Below, one piece after another: positions 51,851-61,798 of a DNA stretch of 64,000 nt. Below the pieces are notes generated by a model. That model did no database searches and was not told where the DNA came from. It saw nothing but the letters and a program-made list of their open reading frames with translations. The translations under genes were made by a program, and so were the position numbers. The DNA comes from Halococcus thailandensis JCM 13552 (GTDB lineage Archaea; Halobacteriota; Halobacteria; Halobacteriales; Halococcaceae). The first letter of the stretch is position 1. The number at the start of each line of letters is the position of its first letter. Location: NCBI RefSeq assembly GCF_000336715.1, contig NZ_AOMF01000171.1, positions 1 through 64,000 of the forward strand. The letters are read 5' to 3'.

Positions 51851-53046
51851 CGCTCGTCACCGAGATCCGGCTCCGGGAAGTGCTCGACTCGCGCGGCAAC
51901 GCGACCGTCGAGGCCGAGGTCACGACCGAATCCGGCGGATTCGGCCGGGCAGCCGCTCCGAGCGGCGCGAGCACGGGTGCTCACGAGGCGACCTCACCGC
52001 CAGCCGGCGAGGCGATCGCCGCCGCTCGCGAGCACGCCGTTCCGCGCATCGAGGGGCAGGTCTACGCCGGCGATCAGCGTTCGATCGACGCGGCGCTGCG
52101 CGCCGCCGACGGCACCGACGACTTCTCGACGATCGGCGCGAACAGTGCCGTCTCGATCTCGATGGCCGCCGCGAAGGCGGCCGCCGACACGCTCGGCGCG
52201 CCGCTGTACCAGCATCTCGGCGGTGCGTTCCGCGGCGACGAGATGCCCACACCGCTCGGCAACGTCATCGGCGGCGGCGAGCACGCGGCCGACGCGACCG
52301 ACATCCAGGAGTTCCTCGCCGTGCCGATCGGCGCGCCGAGCGCGTCCGATGCGGTCTTCGCCAACGCGGCGGTCCACGAGGCGGTCGGCGAGATCCTCGC
52401 CGATCGTGGCGTGCCCGCTGCGAAGGGTGACGAGGGCGCGTGGGCACCGAACATCGACGACGAGGAGGCGTTCGAGGTCGTCGCCGAAGCGACCGACAGA
52501 GTCGCCGACGACGTCGGCTTCGCGATCAGCATGGGCCTCGACGTGGCCGCAGCTGAGATGTACGACGCCGACGACGGGGTCTATCAGTACAGCGACACCG
52601 AGCGCACGCCCGACGAGCAGATCGAGTACGTCGGCGAGCTCGCCGACGAGTACGATCTCGCGTACGTCGAGGACCCACTCGACGAGGAGGACTTCGCGGG
52701 CTTCGCCGATCTCACCGATCGGGTCGACGAGACACTGATCTGTGGTGACGACCTGTTCGTGACGAACGTCGAGCGCCTCGAACGCGGCATCGAGGCCGAC
52801 TCGGCGAGCGCCATTCTCGTCAAGCCCAATCAGATCGGCACGCTATCGGACGCCGTCGACGCCGTCGAACTCGCCGTCGAGAACGGTCTCACGCCGGTGA
52901 TCTCTCACCGGTCGGGCGAGACCGAAGACACGACGATCGCACACCTCGCCGTGGCGACCGCCGCCCCGTTCATCAAGACGGGCGCGGTCGCCGGCGAGCG
53001 AACCGCGAAACTGAACGAACTCATCAGAATCGAGGAAACCGCATGA
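51847..53046 (+). CDS. eno: Enolase
   Basis: A 399-residue glycolytic enzyme that dehydrates 2-phosphoglycerate to phosphoenolpyruvate. It has [48 protein letters not shown], the metal Asp in EDPLDEEDF and GDDLFVTN, the catalytic Lys in [10 protein letters not shown], and [20 protein letters not shown]. Its place among ribosomal genes is conserved in haloarchaea. It is somewhat shorter than bacterial enolases. Confidence 0.96.
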   Translation: MTLVTEIRLREVLDSRGNATVEAEVTTESGGFGRAAAPSGASTGAHEATSPPAGEAIAAAREHAVPRIEGQVYAGDQRSIDAALRAADGTDDFSTIGANSAVSISMAAAKAAADTLGAPLYQHLGGAFRGDEMPTPLGNVIGGGEHAADATDIQEFLAVPIGAPSASDAVFANAAVHEAVGEILADRGVPAAKGDEGAWAPNIDDEEAFEVVAEATDRVADDVGFAISMGLDVAAAEMYDADDGVYQYSDTERTPDEQIEYVGELADEYDLAYVEDPLDEEDFAGFADLTDRVDETLICGDDLFVTNVERLERGIEADSASAILVKPNQIGTLSDAVDAVELAVENGLTPVISHRSGETEDTTIAHLAVATAAPFIKTGAVAGERTAKLNELIRIEETA

Positions 53047-53804
53047 GCGACAACGAAGAGGGTCTCGAAGCGGCCGAAACGGAGATCGACGAGGAGCCGA
53101 CCGGCGAGGCCGGCGCGAATCCCGCCGAGGACCCCGACACAGACGTCAGAGACGAATCGAGCGACGACCAAGCCGACACCGACACGGGTCCAACCTTCGA
53201 CGAGGACGTGATGGCCGACGAGGAGGCCGACCTCCTCATTCCCGTCGAGGACTATCTGAGTGCTGGGGTCCACATCGGCACCCAGCAGAAGACCCAGGAC
53301 ATGGAGCGGTTCATCCATCGCGTACGCACGGACGGGCTCTACGTCCTCGACGTGGGCCGGACCGACGAGCGCATCCGCACGGCGGCGGATTTCCTCGCGA
53401 ACTACGACGCCGAGAACGTGCTCGTCGCCTCCTCGCGTCAATATGGTCGGTTCCCGGCCGAGAAGTTCGCCGACGCGATCGGCGCGCGTGCCCGGACCGG
53501 ACGGTTCATCCCGGGAACGCTGACCAATCCGGACTACGACGGCTACATCGAACCCGACGTGCTCGTCGTGACCGACCCGATCGGTGACTCGCAGGCCGTC
53601 ACGGAGGCCGTCACCGTCGGCATCCCGGTGATCGCGATGTGTGACTCGAACAACTCCGTGAGCAACGTCGATCTCGTCGTGCCGACGAACAACAAGGGGC
53701 GACGGGCGCTGTCGGTCGTCTACTGGCTGCTCGCCAACGAAACCGTCGATCGCACCGGCGGCGATCCGGGCTACGCGCTCGAGGACTTCGAGGAAGGCAT
53801 CTGA
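53043..53804 (+). CDS. rps2: Ribosomal protein S2
   Basis: A 253-residue protein. A strongly acidic N-terminal extension of about 60 residues precedes the fold, which runs from [40 protein letters not shown] and [20 protein letters not shown] to [20 protein letters not shown]. It overlaps the enolase stop (ATGA) and closes the ribosomal part of the array. Confidence 0.95.
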   Translation: MSDNEEGLEAAETEIDEEPTGEAGANPAEDPDTDVRDESSDDQADTDTGPTFDEDVMADEEADLLIPVEDYLSAGVHIGTQQKTQDMERFIHRVRTDGLYVLDVGRTDERIRTAADFLANYDAENVLVASSRQYGRFPAEKFADAIGARARTGRFIPGTLTNPDYDGYIEPDVLVVTDPIGDSQAVTEAVTVGIPVIAMCDSNNSVSNVDLVVPTNNKGRRALSVVYWLLANETVDRTGGDPGYALEDFEEGI

Positions 53805-53931
53805 GAACCGATCACGGGCGGACCGGCGTTCGACGATAGCAATCACGAGTCTCTTTCATCACTCCGGGAATCGATCGGGCGGTCGCCGACGCATTCGCAA
53901 CGACTGTTAGGCTCGCCCGCAGAGAACGCGC

Positions 53932-54915
53932 ATGGCGGTCTCAAGCGCCCCCGGGAAGGTCTATCTCTTCGGCGAGCACGCGGTGGTCTACGGCGAACCC
54001 GCAGTGCCCTGCGCCATCGAGCGCCGCGCGACGGTCGAGGTGTCGGCGCGCTCGGACGGCCGGCTCCGGGTCGATGCCGGCGATCTCACACTCGATGGGT
54101 TCACCGTCGAGTACGGCGGCGACGGTGCGCCCGACGTGGACGTCCCGCAGTCGCTGGTCCAGGCCGCGACCGGCTACGTCGACGGTGCGGTCGCACAGGC
54201 CCGTGACGCGGCCGACGCGCCCGACGTGGGCTTCGACGTCGCCATCGAGAGTGCCATCCCGCTCGGCGCGGGACTCGGCTCGTCGGCGGCGGTCGCGGTC
54301 GCAGGTATCGACGCCGCGACGCGCGAACTCGGCGTCGAACTCTCCACCGAAGAACTCGCCGAGCGCGCCTACCGGGTCGAACGTGAGGTCCAGAGCGGCG
54401 AGGCCTCGCGTGCGGACACGTTCTGCTCGGCGATGGGCGGCGCGGTCCGTGTCGAGGGCGACGACTGCCGCCAACTCGACGCGCCGAACCTGCCGTTCGT
54501 CATCGGCTACGACGGTGGCGCGGGCGACACCGGTGAACTGGTCGCGAGCGTGCGCGCACTCCGCGAGGAGTACGATTTCGCCGCCGACACGGTCGAAGCC
54601 GTTGGCGATCTCGTCCGCCGGGGCGAGCGCGCGCTCGACGAGGGCGACATCGCCGAGCTCGGGCGGCTGATGGACGTCAATCACGGTCTCCTGAGTGCGC
54701 TCGGGGTCTCGTCGCGCTCGCTCGACGCGATGGTCTGGGCCGCCCGCGAGGCGGGTGCACGCGGCGCGAAACTGACGGGTGCGGGCGGCGGTGGCTGCAT
54801 CGTCGCGCTCGACGAGAGCGAAGCCAGCCGGACGGCGCTCGGCTACACGCCGGGCTGTGTGGAGTCGTTCCGCGCGGAACTCGACTTCGAGGGTGTGCGC
54901 CGGGAGGACGGATGA
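53932..54915 (+). CDS. mvk: Mevalonate kinase
   Basis: A 327-residue GHMP kinase that makes mevalonate 5-phosphate. SSAPGKVYLFGEHAVVYGEP is motif 1, IPLGAGLGSSAAVAVAGIDA the ATP loop, and GARGAKLTGAGGGGCIVAL motif 3. TGTTAG at 53905-53910 lies 22-27 bases before the ATG, so the gene may have its own leaderless promoter besides read-through from S2. Its end overlaps the isopentenyl phosphate kinase gene, two steps later in the same pathway. Confidence 0.94.
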   Translation: MAVSSAPGKVYLFGEHAVVYGEPAVPCAIERRATVEVSARSDGRLRVDAGDLTLDGFTVEYGGDGAPDVDVPQSLVQAATGYVDGAVAQARDAADAPDVGFDVAIESAIPLGAGLGSSAAVAVAGIDAATRELGVELSTEELAERAYRVEREVQSGEASRADTFCSAMGGAVRVEGDDCRQLDAPNLPFVIGYDGGAGDTGELVASVRALREEYDFAADTVEAVGDLVRRGERALDEGDIAELGRLMDVNHGLLSALGVSSRSLDAMVWAAREAGARGAKLTGAGGGGCIVALDESEASRTALGYTPGCVESFRAELDFEGVRREDG

Positions 54916-55640
54916 CCCTTATCCTCAAACTCGGCGGGAGCGTCATCACCGACAAGCAGCGCCCGGAGACGCTCGACGAGGAACATCTCGCGCGCGCGGC
55001 CGCAGCGATCGCGGAGCACGACGAGGAGCTGGTGCTCGTCCACGGCGGCGGGAGTTTCGGCCATCATCACGCCAGCGAGCACGGCATCAGCAGCGAGGCG
55101 GGGAGCCACGACGTCACCGGCGCGTTCGCGGTCCACGATGCGATGCGACGGCTGAACGACGCTGTGCTCGCTGCCCTCCACGAACGCGACGTGCCTGCGC
55201 TGCCGATTCACCCTCTTTCGGCGGCTGCGCGGGACGGCGATGGCGAGCTCTCGCTGTCGACGCCAGTCGAAACGATGCTCTCAGAGGGGTTCGTGCCGAC
55301 GGTGCAGGCAGACGTCATCGCCCACACGGGGGCCGGCGTCACCGTCGTGAGTGGCGACGAACTCGTCGTGGAGCTCGCCGAGCAGTTGGATGCCGAGCGC
55401 GTGGGACTGTGCGCCGGTGTTCCTGGGGTGTTCGACGAGGAGGGAAAAGTCATCGACCGCATCGAGTCGTTCGCGGCGGTTCAGGAGGCACTTGGCGGGA
55501 GCGACGCGACCGACGTCACTGGGGGTATGGCCGCGAAAGTCCGGGCGCTGCTCGACATGGATGCGCCGGCATCGGTGTTCGGGCTGGATGGGCTGGAGGG
55601 ATTCATCGACGGCGAATCGCCCGGGACGCGCGTCGGCTGA
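54912..55640 (+). CDS. ipk: Isopentenyl phosphate kinase
   Basis: A 242-residue amino-acid-kinase-fold enzyme that converts isopentenyl phosphate to isopentenyl diphosphate. LILKLGGSVITDKQ binds phosphate, LVHGGGSFGHHHASEHGISS has the catalytic His, and VTGGMAAKVRALL ends the ATP site. With phosphomevalonate decarboxylase at 11180 it completes the archaeal alternative mevalonate route. It overlaps mvk by four bases. Confidence 0.93.
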   Translation: MTLILKLGGSVITDKQRPETLDEEHLARAAAAIAEHDEELVLVHGGGSFGHHHASEHGISSEAGSHDVTGAFAVHDAMRRLNDAVLAALHERDVPALPIHPLSAAARDGDGELSLSTPVETMLSEGFVPTVQADVIAHTGAGVTVVSGDELVVELAEQLDAERVGLCAGVPGVFDEEGKVIDRIESFAAVQEALGGSDATDVTGGMAAKVRALLDMDAPASVFGLDGLEGFIDGESPGTRVG

Positions 55641-55676
55641 ACGACGGTTTCTATACTGCGTGGCGACCCACGGAGT

Positions 55677-55682
55677 TTATAC
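55677..55682 (+). promoter_or_regulatory. TATA-like box for RNase J
   Basis: TTTATA about 130 bases before the ATG, giving a leader of roughly 100 bases. Confidence 0.45.
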
Positions 55683-55715
55683 CACCCCTGCCCATAGCCC
55701 CACCTATCCGAGAGA

Positions 55716-55740
55716 CCGCCCCGGGTGCGGTTCGGGGCGG
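55716..55740 (+). promoter_or_regulatory. Hairpin in the RNase J leader
   Basis: CCGCCCCG, loop GGTGCGGTT, CGGGGCGG. The stem is about ten bases after the predicted transcription start and could block 5'-end access of an exonuclease such as RNase J itself, giving self-control. That role is inferred. Confidence 0.4.
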
Positions 55741-55808
55741 GCGGGCGGGTCACGCGACCGGCCAGCCAGTCCTTCATGCACGCTGCGGGCGGCTCGGGAG
55801 CAACAACT

Positions 55809-57155
55809 ATGGAAATCGATATCGCGACAATCGGCGGCTACGAGGAAGTCGGCCGGCAGATGACGGCCGTGCGGGCGGGCGAGGACATCGTCGTCTTCGA
55901 CATGGGACTCAACCTCTCGAAGGTACTCATCCACGACAACGTCGAGACCGAGCGAATGCACAGTCTCGACCTGATCGACATGGGTGCGATCCCCGACGAC
56001 AGAGTGATGAGCGACCTCGACGGCGAGGTCCAGGCCATCGTCCCCACCCACGGCCACCTCGACCACATCGGGGCCATCTCGAAACTGGCCCATCGCTACG
56101 ACGCCCCCGTCGTGGCGACGCCGTTCACGATCGAACTGGTCAAACAGCAGGTCGAATCGGAGGAGAAGTTCGGCGTCGGCAACGATCTCGTCAAGATGGA
56201 CGCCGGTGACTCGATGGCAATCGGCAACGGGCTCGAACTCGAGTTCGTCAACGTCACCCACTCGATCATCGACGCGATCAACCCCGTGCTTCACACGCCG
56301 GAGGGCTCGATCATCTACGGACTCGACAAACGGATGGATCACACGCCGGTGATCGGCGACCCGATCGACATGGATCGCTTCCGCGAGATCGGCCGCGAGG
56401 GCGAGGGCGTGCTCTGTTACATCGAGGACTGCACGAACGCGGGTCGCAAGGGCCGCACCCCGAGCGAGCAGCACGCGCGCAATCACGTGCGCGACGTCCT
56501 CTACAGCATGGAGGACTACGACGGCGGGATCGTCGCCACCACCTTCTCCAGCCAGATCGCCCGCGTCAGCTCCATTGTCGAGTTCGCCAAGGACATCGGC
56601 CGTCAGCCCGTGCTGCTCGGCCGCTCGATGGAGAAATACTCAGGCACTGCCGAACGCCTCGACTTCGTCGACTTCCCCGACGATCTCGGTATGTTCGGCC
56701 ATCGCCAGTCCGTCGATCGGACGTTCAAACGAATCATGAACGAGGGCAAGGAGAACTTCCTGCCGATCGTCACGGGCCACCAGGGCGAGCCGCGCGCGAT
56801 GCTCACCCGGATGGGTCGCGGCGAGACGCCCTACCAGCTCGACGAGGGCGACAAGGTGGTCTTCTCGGCACGGATCATCCCCGAGCCGACCAACGAGGGC
56901 CAGCGCTACCAGTCCGAACAGTTACTCAGAATGCAGGGCGCGCGCATCTACGACGACGTCCACGTGTCGGGTCACATGTCCCAGGAGGGCCACTACCAGA
57001 TGCTCGATGCCATCCAGCCCCAGCACGTGATCCCCGCGCACAACGACATGGAGCATCTCGCGCGCTACGTCGATCTCGCCGAGAGTCAGGGCTACCGGAT
57101 GGGCCGTGACGTCCACGCGACGCGCAACGGCAACGTCATCTCGCTGGTGGAATGA
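55809..57155 (+). CDS. rnj: Ribonuclease J
   Basis: A 448-residue beta-CASP metallo-beta-lactamase nuclease, a 5'-3' exoribonuclease in archaea. [20 protein letters not shown] opens it. The metal motif is [39 protein letters not shown] and [11 protein letters not shown] follow, and the beta-CASP domain has [17 protein letters not shown] and [20 protein letters not shown]. The ATG at 55809 was chosen by the conserved N terminus, although the frame is open from 55725. It overlaps the prenyl synthase gene by four bases. Confidence 0.93.
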   Translation: MEIDIATIGGYEEVGRQMTAVRAGEDIVVFDMGLNLSKVLIHDNVETERMHSLDLIDMGAIPDDRVMSDLDGEVQAIVPTHGHLDHIGAISKLAHRYDAPVVATPFTIELVKQQVESEEKFGVGNDLVKMDAGDSMAIGNGLELEFVNVTHSIIDAINPVLHTPEGSIIYGLDKRMDHTPVIGDPIDMDRFREIGREGEGVLCYIEDCTNAGRKGRTPSEQHARNHVRDVLYSMEDYDGGIVATTFSSQIARVSSIVEFAKDIGRQPVLLGRSMEKYSGTAERLDFVDFPDDLGMFGHRQSVDRTFKRIMNEGKENFLPIVTGHQGEPRAMLTRMGRGETPYQLDEGDKVVFSARIIPEPTNEGQRYQSEQLLRMQGARIYDDVHVSGHMSQEGHYQMLDAIQPQHVIPAHNDMEHLARYVDLAESQGYRMGRDVHATRNGNVISLVE

Positions 57156-58195
57156 GCGCCCCGGCGTCGACAGTGAAGACGGCCGTCGAGAGCCGGCGGG
57201 AACTCGTCAACGCGGCGTTCGACGAGCGACTGCCGATCGAGGAGCCAGAGCGACTCTACCGTGCCTCGCGCCACCTGCTCGACGCCGGCGGCAAGCGGCT
57301 CCGACCCGTCGTGACGCTGCTGGTCGCCGAAGCGCTCGTCGACGGTGACGTGGCTGGCGAGCAGTACGAGGCCGTGCCGACGCTCGACGGGAGCGACGAG
57401 ATCGATCTGATGGCGGCGGCGGCGAGCATCGAGACGATCCAGTCGTTCACGCTGATCCACGACGACATCATGGACGACGACGACCTCCGACGGGGCGTCC
57501 CGGCCGTCCATCGGGCGTTCGACACCGAGACGGCGATCCTCGCCGGCGACACGCTCTACTCGAAGGCCTTCGAGTTCATGCTCGAAACCGGCGGCCGACC
57601 CGAGCGCATGGTGCAGGCGCTCTCGGAGCTCGCTCAGACCTGTACGCGCATCTGTGAGGGCCAGTCGCTCGACGTCGAGTTCGAGCGCCGCGAGGCGGTC
57701 ACGACCGACGAGTACATCCACATGGTCGAGCAGAAGACGGCGGTGCTCTACGCGGCCGCTGCACGGGTCCCGGCGCTCCTGCTCGGCGCGGATCAGGAGA
57801 CCGCCGACGCGCTCGGTGCGTACGGGCTCGACGTCGGCCGTGCGTTCCAGATCCGCGACGACGTGCTCGATCTGACGGTGCCGAGCGAGCAGTTGGGCAA
57901 ACAGCGCGGCAGCGACCTCATCGAGGGCAAGCGAACGGCGGTGACGCTGCACGCCCGCGAGCAGGGCGTCGACGTCGAGTCGCTCGTCACGACAGACGAC
58001 CCGGACGCCGTGACCGAAGCCGAGATCGACGCCGCCGTCGCCACGCTGGAGGAGGCCGGCAGCATCGAGTACGCGCGAACGTTGAGTCGCGATCTCGTCG
58101 AGCGCGGTAAATCCCGGCTCGACGTGCTGCCGGACAACGAGGCACACGAGCTGCTCGCCGGGCTGGCGGAGTATCTCATCGAGCGCGGCTACTGA
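57152..58195 (+). CDS. idsA: Geranylgeranyl diphosphate synthase (polyprenyl synthase)
   Basis: A 347-residue trans-prenyltransferase that supplies C20 chains for lipids and carotenoids. The first Asp-rich motif is [21 protein letters not shown], and the second [36 protein letters not shown] binds the diphosphate. The residues before the first motif ([15 protein letters not shown]) lack bulky side chains right before the DD, consistent with a C20 rather than C15 product. It is co-translated with rnj. Confidence 0.9.
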   Translation: MSAPASTVKTAVESRRELVNAAFDERLPIEEPERLYRASRHLLDAGGKRLRPVVTLLVAEALVDGDVAGEQYEAVPTLDGSDEIDLMAAAASIETIQSFTLIHDDIMDDDDLRRGVPAVHRAFDTETAILAGDTLYSKAFEFMLETGGRPERMVQALSELAQTCTRICEGQSLDVEFERREAVTTDEYIHMVEQKTAVLYAAAARVPALLLGADQETADALGAYGLDVGRAFQIRDDVLDLTVPSEQLGKQRGSDLIEGKRTAVTLHAREQGVDVESLVTTDDPDAVTEAEIDAAVATLEEAGSIEYARTLSRDLVERGKSRLDVLPDNEAHELLAGLAEYLIERGY

Positions 58196-58242
58196 CCCCA
58201 AGGAAGCGGACGATTTAGGGATCGGCGGGCCGTACCGTGCCC

Positions 58243-58872
58243 ATGAACGTTCTCGTTGCGGGCGCACATGGACAGGTCGGCCAGCATATTACCGAACTCC
58301 TCAGCGACAGCGATCACGAGACGACGGCGATGGTGCGCACCGAATCGCAGGTCGACGAGATGGAAGCGTTCGGCGTCGAGACGGTCGTCGCGGATCTGAC
58401 CGAGGACGTCGCACACGCGGTCGCCGGCCACGACGCGATCGTCTTCGCGGCTGGTTCGGGCGGCGAGGACGTCGAGGGTGTCGACCGCGACGGAGCGATC
58501 CGGATGATCGAGGCCGCCGAGGAGGAAGGTGTCGAGCGGTTCGTCATGCTCAGTTCGATGAACGCCGACGATCCCGAGGCCGGTCCCGACGAACTCACCG
58601 ACTACCTGCTCGCAAAGCAGGCGGCCGACGACCGCCTGCAGGAGAGCGAGCTGACGTACACCATCGTCCGACCCGGCGCGCTGACCGACGAGTCCGCGAC
58701 CGGGGAGATCCGGGCAGCGACGAAACTCGATCCCGGCGAGATCACGCGCACCGACGTCGCGCGGACGCTCGTGACGGCGATCGACATGGCGAGCACCCAC
58801 GGCGAGACCTTCGAAATCCTAGCGGGCGACGAACCGATCGAGAGCGCGCTCCGCTCGCCCACCGGCGAGTGA
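58243..58872 (+). CDS. NAD(P)-binding atypical short-chain dehydrogenase (NmrA-like)
   Basis: A 209-residue Rossmann protein. NVLVAGAHGQVGQHITELL has the GxxGxxG loop, AIVFAAGSGGEDVEGVDRDG the second strand, and RFVMLSSMNADDPEAGPDEL with LAKQAADDRLQ a loosely conserved catalytic region. SELTYTIVRPGALTDES is typical of the atypical SDR group with YwnB. The substrate is unknown. The ATG at 58243 is preferred over GTG 58237. Confidence 0.8.
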   Translation: MNVLVAGAHGQVGQHITELLSDSDHETTAMVRTESQVDEMEAFGVETVVADLTEDVAHAVAGHDAIVFAAGSGGEDVEGVDRDGAIRMIEAAEEEGVERFVMLSSMNADDPEAGPDELTDYLLAKQAADDRLQESELTYTIVRPGALTDESATGEIRAATKLDPGEITRTDVARTLVTAIDMASTHGETFEILAGDEPIESALRSPTGE

Positions 58873-58875
58873 GTT

Positions 58876-59304
58876 TCAGCCCTCGTACTCGTCCTCGGTG
58901 ATCCGGACGACGAGTTCGTTTTCGTGATCGAACTGCTCTTCTCCTGTCGCAAACGACGGCGCGGCGAGCGCCCCCTCCTCGATCGGATAGAGTTTGTACG
59001 TATCGCCGGTCTCGCCGGGCAGGACGTGTCCGTCACGGATCGACTCGGCGAGTGGGCGTGAGAGCCACTCGGTATCACTGATCGATGGATCGCGGACGAG
59101 CGCGTCGCTCGCGAAGCGGACGAGATACCAGTTCAGATCGTTGAGCAGCGAGACGGCCGCGCCGAGACTCACGGTGGTGAGCGAGAGCGTGTTCGTGTAC
59201 GGCTCCGCGAGATCGTACGTCGAGAGCGCGCGCCGGGCGGTCTCGCGCGAGAGCAGTTCGTAGCGGAGCTCGCAGTCCCCGCCGACGAGACAGACCTGCG
59301 TCAC
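58876..59304 (-). CDS. Haloarchaeal DUF5804-like protein
   Basis: A 142-residue soluble protein. The conserved N terminus is TQVCLVGGDCELRYELLSRE, then SLGAAVSLLNDLNWYLVRFA and SISDTEWLSRPLAESIRDG. The start is taken as GTG 59304 because it gives the family N terminus; the frame is open to a TTG at 59331. It converges on the dehydrogenase gene, three bases between the stops. No catalytic motif is recognised. Confidence 0.72.
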   Translation of the reverse strand: MTQVCLVGGDCELRYELLSRETARRALSTYDLAEPYTNTLSLTTVSLGAAVSLLNDLNWYLVRFASDALVRDPSISDTEWLSRPLAESIRDGHVLPGETGDTYKLYPIEEGALAAPSFATGEEQFDHENELVVRITEDEYEG

Positions 59305-59480
59305 GGCCGGAGGGACGACGGGCGCGCTCAAAGCCGTTTCGTCGCCCGTTTTCGGTCGGCGCTCGTCGGGACGGCACGCGGCTGGTGGGCGAAACCGGTT
59401 CGAAGGAAATCGATCGCTCGGAACCGGTGGAATCGCTGCCCGTGCAGCGGGCTTTTGCTCCGGCGGCCGCTAGCGGTTAC

Positions 59481-59885
59481 ATGGCATTCGAACCGGTCGA
59501 TCTCGACCACGTCGCGATTCGCGTCCGCGATATCGACGAAGCGCTCGAATTCTATCACGATCAGCTCGGGCTCTCGATCCGCGATCGCGAGCGTTTCGAG
59601 CGCGACGAAGTGCCGTTCGTCGCCGTCGCCGCGGGCGGGCGACATCTCCATCTCGTCCCGACCGACGAGCCGTTCGACGTCGATGGCGAGCATATCTGTA
59701 TTCTCCTGCGCTCGAACGAGACCGACACGCGCGAGGCGATAGGGCGACTGCTCGACGACCTCCGCGAGGCCGGCATCGAGGTCGAGGACGACGAGCCGCA
59801 CGAGCGCCTCGGCGTCTACGGCCGCGACTGGGCGGCCTACGTCCGCGATCCCGACGGCCGCCGGATCGAACTCAAACTCCACTGA
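59481..59885 (+). CDS. Single-domain VOC family protein
   Basis: A 134-residue vicinal-oxygen-chelate domain. VDLDHVAIRVRDIDEALEFYHD opens it, the middle ligand strand is RHLHLVPTDEPFDVDGEHIC, and DWAAYVRDPDGRRIELKLH ends it with the metal Glu. It may be a lyase, isomerase or dioxygenase of small molecules. GGCTTTTG about 28 bases before the ATG suggests a leaderless mRNA. Confidence 0.8.
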   Translation: MAFEPVDLDHVAIRVRDIDEALEFYHDQLGLSIRDRERFERDEVPFVAVAAGGRHLHLVPTDEPFDVDGEHICILLRSNETDTREAIGRLLDDLREAGIEVEDDEPHERLGVYGRDWAAYVRDPDGRRIELKLH

Positions 59886-59914
59886 TCGGACGGCCTGGCG
59901 ATGGATCCCGGCTC

Positions 59915-59923
59915 GATTTAAAC
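59915..59923 (+). promoter_or_regulatory. TATA-like box for the TbsP-like gene
   Basis: GATTTAAAC, 47-55 bases before the ATG at 59970, gives a short leader; with the in-frame ATG at 59982 the leader would be longer. Confidence 0.45.
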
Positions 59924-59969
59924 AGCTAGAGTCATTCGTTACGTCGCTCCGGCTCATTGTCCCATCCGG

Positions 59970-60800
59970 ATGAGTCTCACAATGCAGCCACCCCTGATCG
60001 AAAAGAACGTCGCCGATGTCTGCCGGACGGTTCTCGACGACGCCACCGAGGACGTGCTCGTAGTCGGCCCCTCGCCGACGGTCGTCGATGGACTGGTAGC
60101 GATGCTCGCCGACCGTGAAAACGGGCCATCGGTCCGCTTGCTGGCCACCGAATCGGTGCTCAAAGCGTCGGTGAGCGAGTTTACCGACGCGAGCGTCATC
60201 GCCGATCTGGTCGCCGACGAGAGCCTGTCGCTGCGGATGAGCGCCGAGCGCCTCGACGGGCCGCTGTTGGTCACCGACGACCGGGTCGTCTCGCTCGTCA
60301 CCACCGACGAACGGACCGCCGGGCTCGCCACCGACGACGCGGCGTTCGTCGATGCGGCGCGCGAGGCGTACACCGACCGCTGGGCGGCTGCCGAACCGTT
60401 CAGACTCCGCACGCCGCCGCTGTCGCGCGTCCAGGAGAGCCTCGAACGGGAGTTCGATGAGGAACTGGCCGCCGACTTCGAGCGCATGCGCATCGCACTC
60501 GCCGAAGCGGACGACGATCTCGACGAGGTGGACATCAGCCTGCTCGCGGCCGCCCGCAACGAGGCGCTGCTGTACGACATCAGCACCTGGGGCGAGGGCG
60601 TCGGTATCGCCAGCCGGGCGACGTTCTCACGGAAGAAGACGCGTCTCGAAGAGGGCGGCCTCATCGAGACGGAGAAAGTACCGATCGACGTCGGTCGCCC
60701 GCGTCTGCGCCTCTTGCTCGGCGACGATCGTCTCCGAGGGATCGATGCCGACGAGGTCGTGAGCGTGGCGGTGGAACTGCTCGCTGCGGCCCGTCAGTAG
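59970..60800 (+). CDS. Transcription regulator, TbsP/DUF5821-like
   Basis: A 276-residue haloarchaeal regulator. An N-terminal alpha/beta sensor domain (about 1-150) runs from EKNVADVCRTVLDDATEDVL to SLVTTDERTAGLATDDAAFV. A linker helix (ESLEREFDEELAADFERMRI) and a winged helix (about 190-276) with SLLAAARNEALLYDISTWG and GIASRATFSRKKTRLEEGGL follow. The DUF5821 family includes TbsP of Haloferax volcanii, which controls gapII together with TrmB. This gene is probably its orthologue, placing control of sugar metabolism in the window. The last seven bases overlap the convergent dehydrogenase gene. Confidence 0.72.
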   Translation: MSLTMQPPLIEKNVADVCRTVLDDATEDVLVVGPSPTVVDGLVAMLADRENGPSVRLLATESVLKASVSEFTDASVIADLVADESLSLRMSAERLDGPLLVTDDRVVSLVTTDERTAGLATDDAAFVDAAREAYTDRWAAAEPFRLRTPPLSRVQESLEREFDEELAADFERMRIALAEADDDLDEVDISLLAAARNEALLYDISTWGEGVGIASRATFSRKKTRLEEGGLIETEKVPIDVGRPRLRLLLGDDRLRGIDADEVVSVAVELLAAARQ

Positions 60801-61639
60801 GTCAGCGTGTAGCCGCCGTCGAACAGCAGATCGCCGCCGTCGAGGTGGCTCGCGTGCTCGGAAAAGCCCATCGTGAAGACGTTCGCCACCTCGATCGGAT
60901 CCATCATCTCTTTGACTCTGGCCTCGCCGAGCATGACATCCTCGACGACCTCCTGTTCGCTGATGCCGCGCTCCTCGGCGATGTCGGCGATCTGGTTCGT
61001 CACGAGCGGGGTCTTCACGTAGGCCGTCGAGAAGGAGAACGCGCGGACGTCGCCGTCGCCCTCGGCGGCGATCGACTGGGTGAGCCCCCGGAGCCCGAAC
61101 TTCATCATGTTATAGGCGACCTTGTCGCGCGTGACGTAGTGGCCGTGGATCGAGCACATGTTGCCGACCGCGCCGCCGTCGCCCTCGCGCATGTGCGGGA
61201 GACAGCCCTTCGTCAGCGCGAGCGGCGCGCGGAGCATCGCCTCCTGCATCATGTCGTATTTCTCCATCGGGAACTCCTCGATCGGGGCCACGGTTTGCAG
61301 GCCCGCGATGTTCGCGAGGAAGGTGATCTGCCCGCAGTCGGCCGCTTGATCGACCACGCGATCGATGTCGTCGTCATCGGTCAGATCGCCAGTGACCGTC
61401 TCGACTGTCCCGTCGAGATCGAGTGCGTCGTGTTTGGCGACCGTCTCGTCGAGCCCGTCCTCGTCGATGTCGGTCGCCACGGCCGTCAGCCCGTTGTGGG
61501 CGAGCGCGAGCGCTGTCGCTCGGCCGATGCCCGAGCCAGCGCCGGTGACGAGCGCGACGTTGTCGCTCGTGAACCTGGTATCGTCGAGCGTCAGCACGTC
61601 CTCGCGTGCGAGTTCCGGTGGCTCCGTGGGGTCGGTCAT
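60794..61639 (-). CDS. Short-chain dehydrogenase, 3-hydroxybutyrate dehydrogenase-like
   Basis: A 281-residue classical SDR. VALVTGAGSGIGRATALALA is the cofactor loop (about residue 28), FLANIAGLQTVAPIEEF the NAG motif in altered form (NIAG), and the catalytic residues are Ser in MCSIHGHYV and YxxxK in VAYNMMKFGLRG. The C terminus HASHLDGGDLLFDGGYTLTY fits the D-3-hydroxybutyrate branch. An acidic N-terminal extension of about 25 residues precedes the fold. The substrate is inferred; polyhydroxybutyrate metabolism is common in haloarchaea. Confidence 0.78.
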   Translation of the reverse strand: MTDPTEPPELAREDVLTLDDTRFTSDNVALVTGAGSGIGRATALALAHNGLTAVATDIDEDGLDETVAKHDALDLDGTVETVTGDLTDDDDIDRVVDQAADCGQITFLANIAGLQTVAPIEEFPMEKYDMMQEAMLRAPLALTKGCLPHMREGDGGAVGNMCSIHGHYVTRDKVAYNMMKFGLRGLTQSIAAEGDGDVRAFSFSTAYVKTPLVTNQIADIAEERGISEQEVVEDVMLGEARVKEMMDPIEVANVFTMGFSEHASHLDGGDLLFDGGYTLTY

Positions 61640-61798
61640 GGTAGCGCTCTGAACTGCTCCGGCGATATCAATAACGTTTCTGGGGATACGTCTGCTGGCG
61701 GGATTGAGAGCGCGACGGCAGCGAGTGGAGCGAACGCTTTCCGTCGGAACGGGCATCCGGTCGGCGCTGCCGTCGCGTTGAAGCGACGGTTGGTTGTG

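Noticed and set aside
55690-55808. Possible tRNA or separate small RNA in the RNase J leader
   Set aside because: No acceptor, anticodon and T-arm arrangement can be formed; only one strong hairpin is present.
59305-59331. Upstream TTG start for the DUF5804-like gene
   Set aside because: The GTG at 59304 gives the conserved N terminus and TTG starts are rare here.
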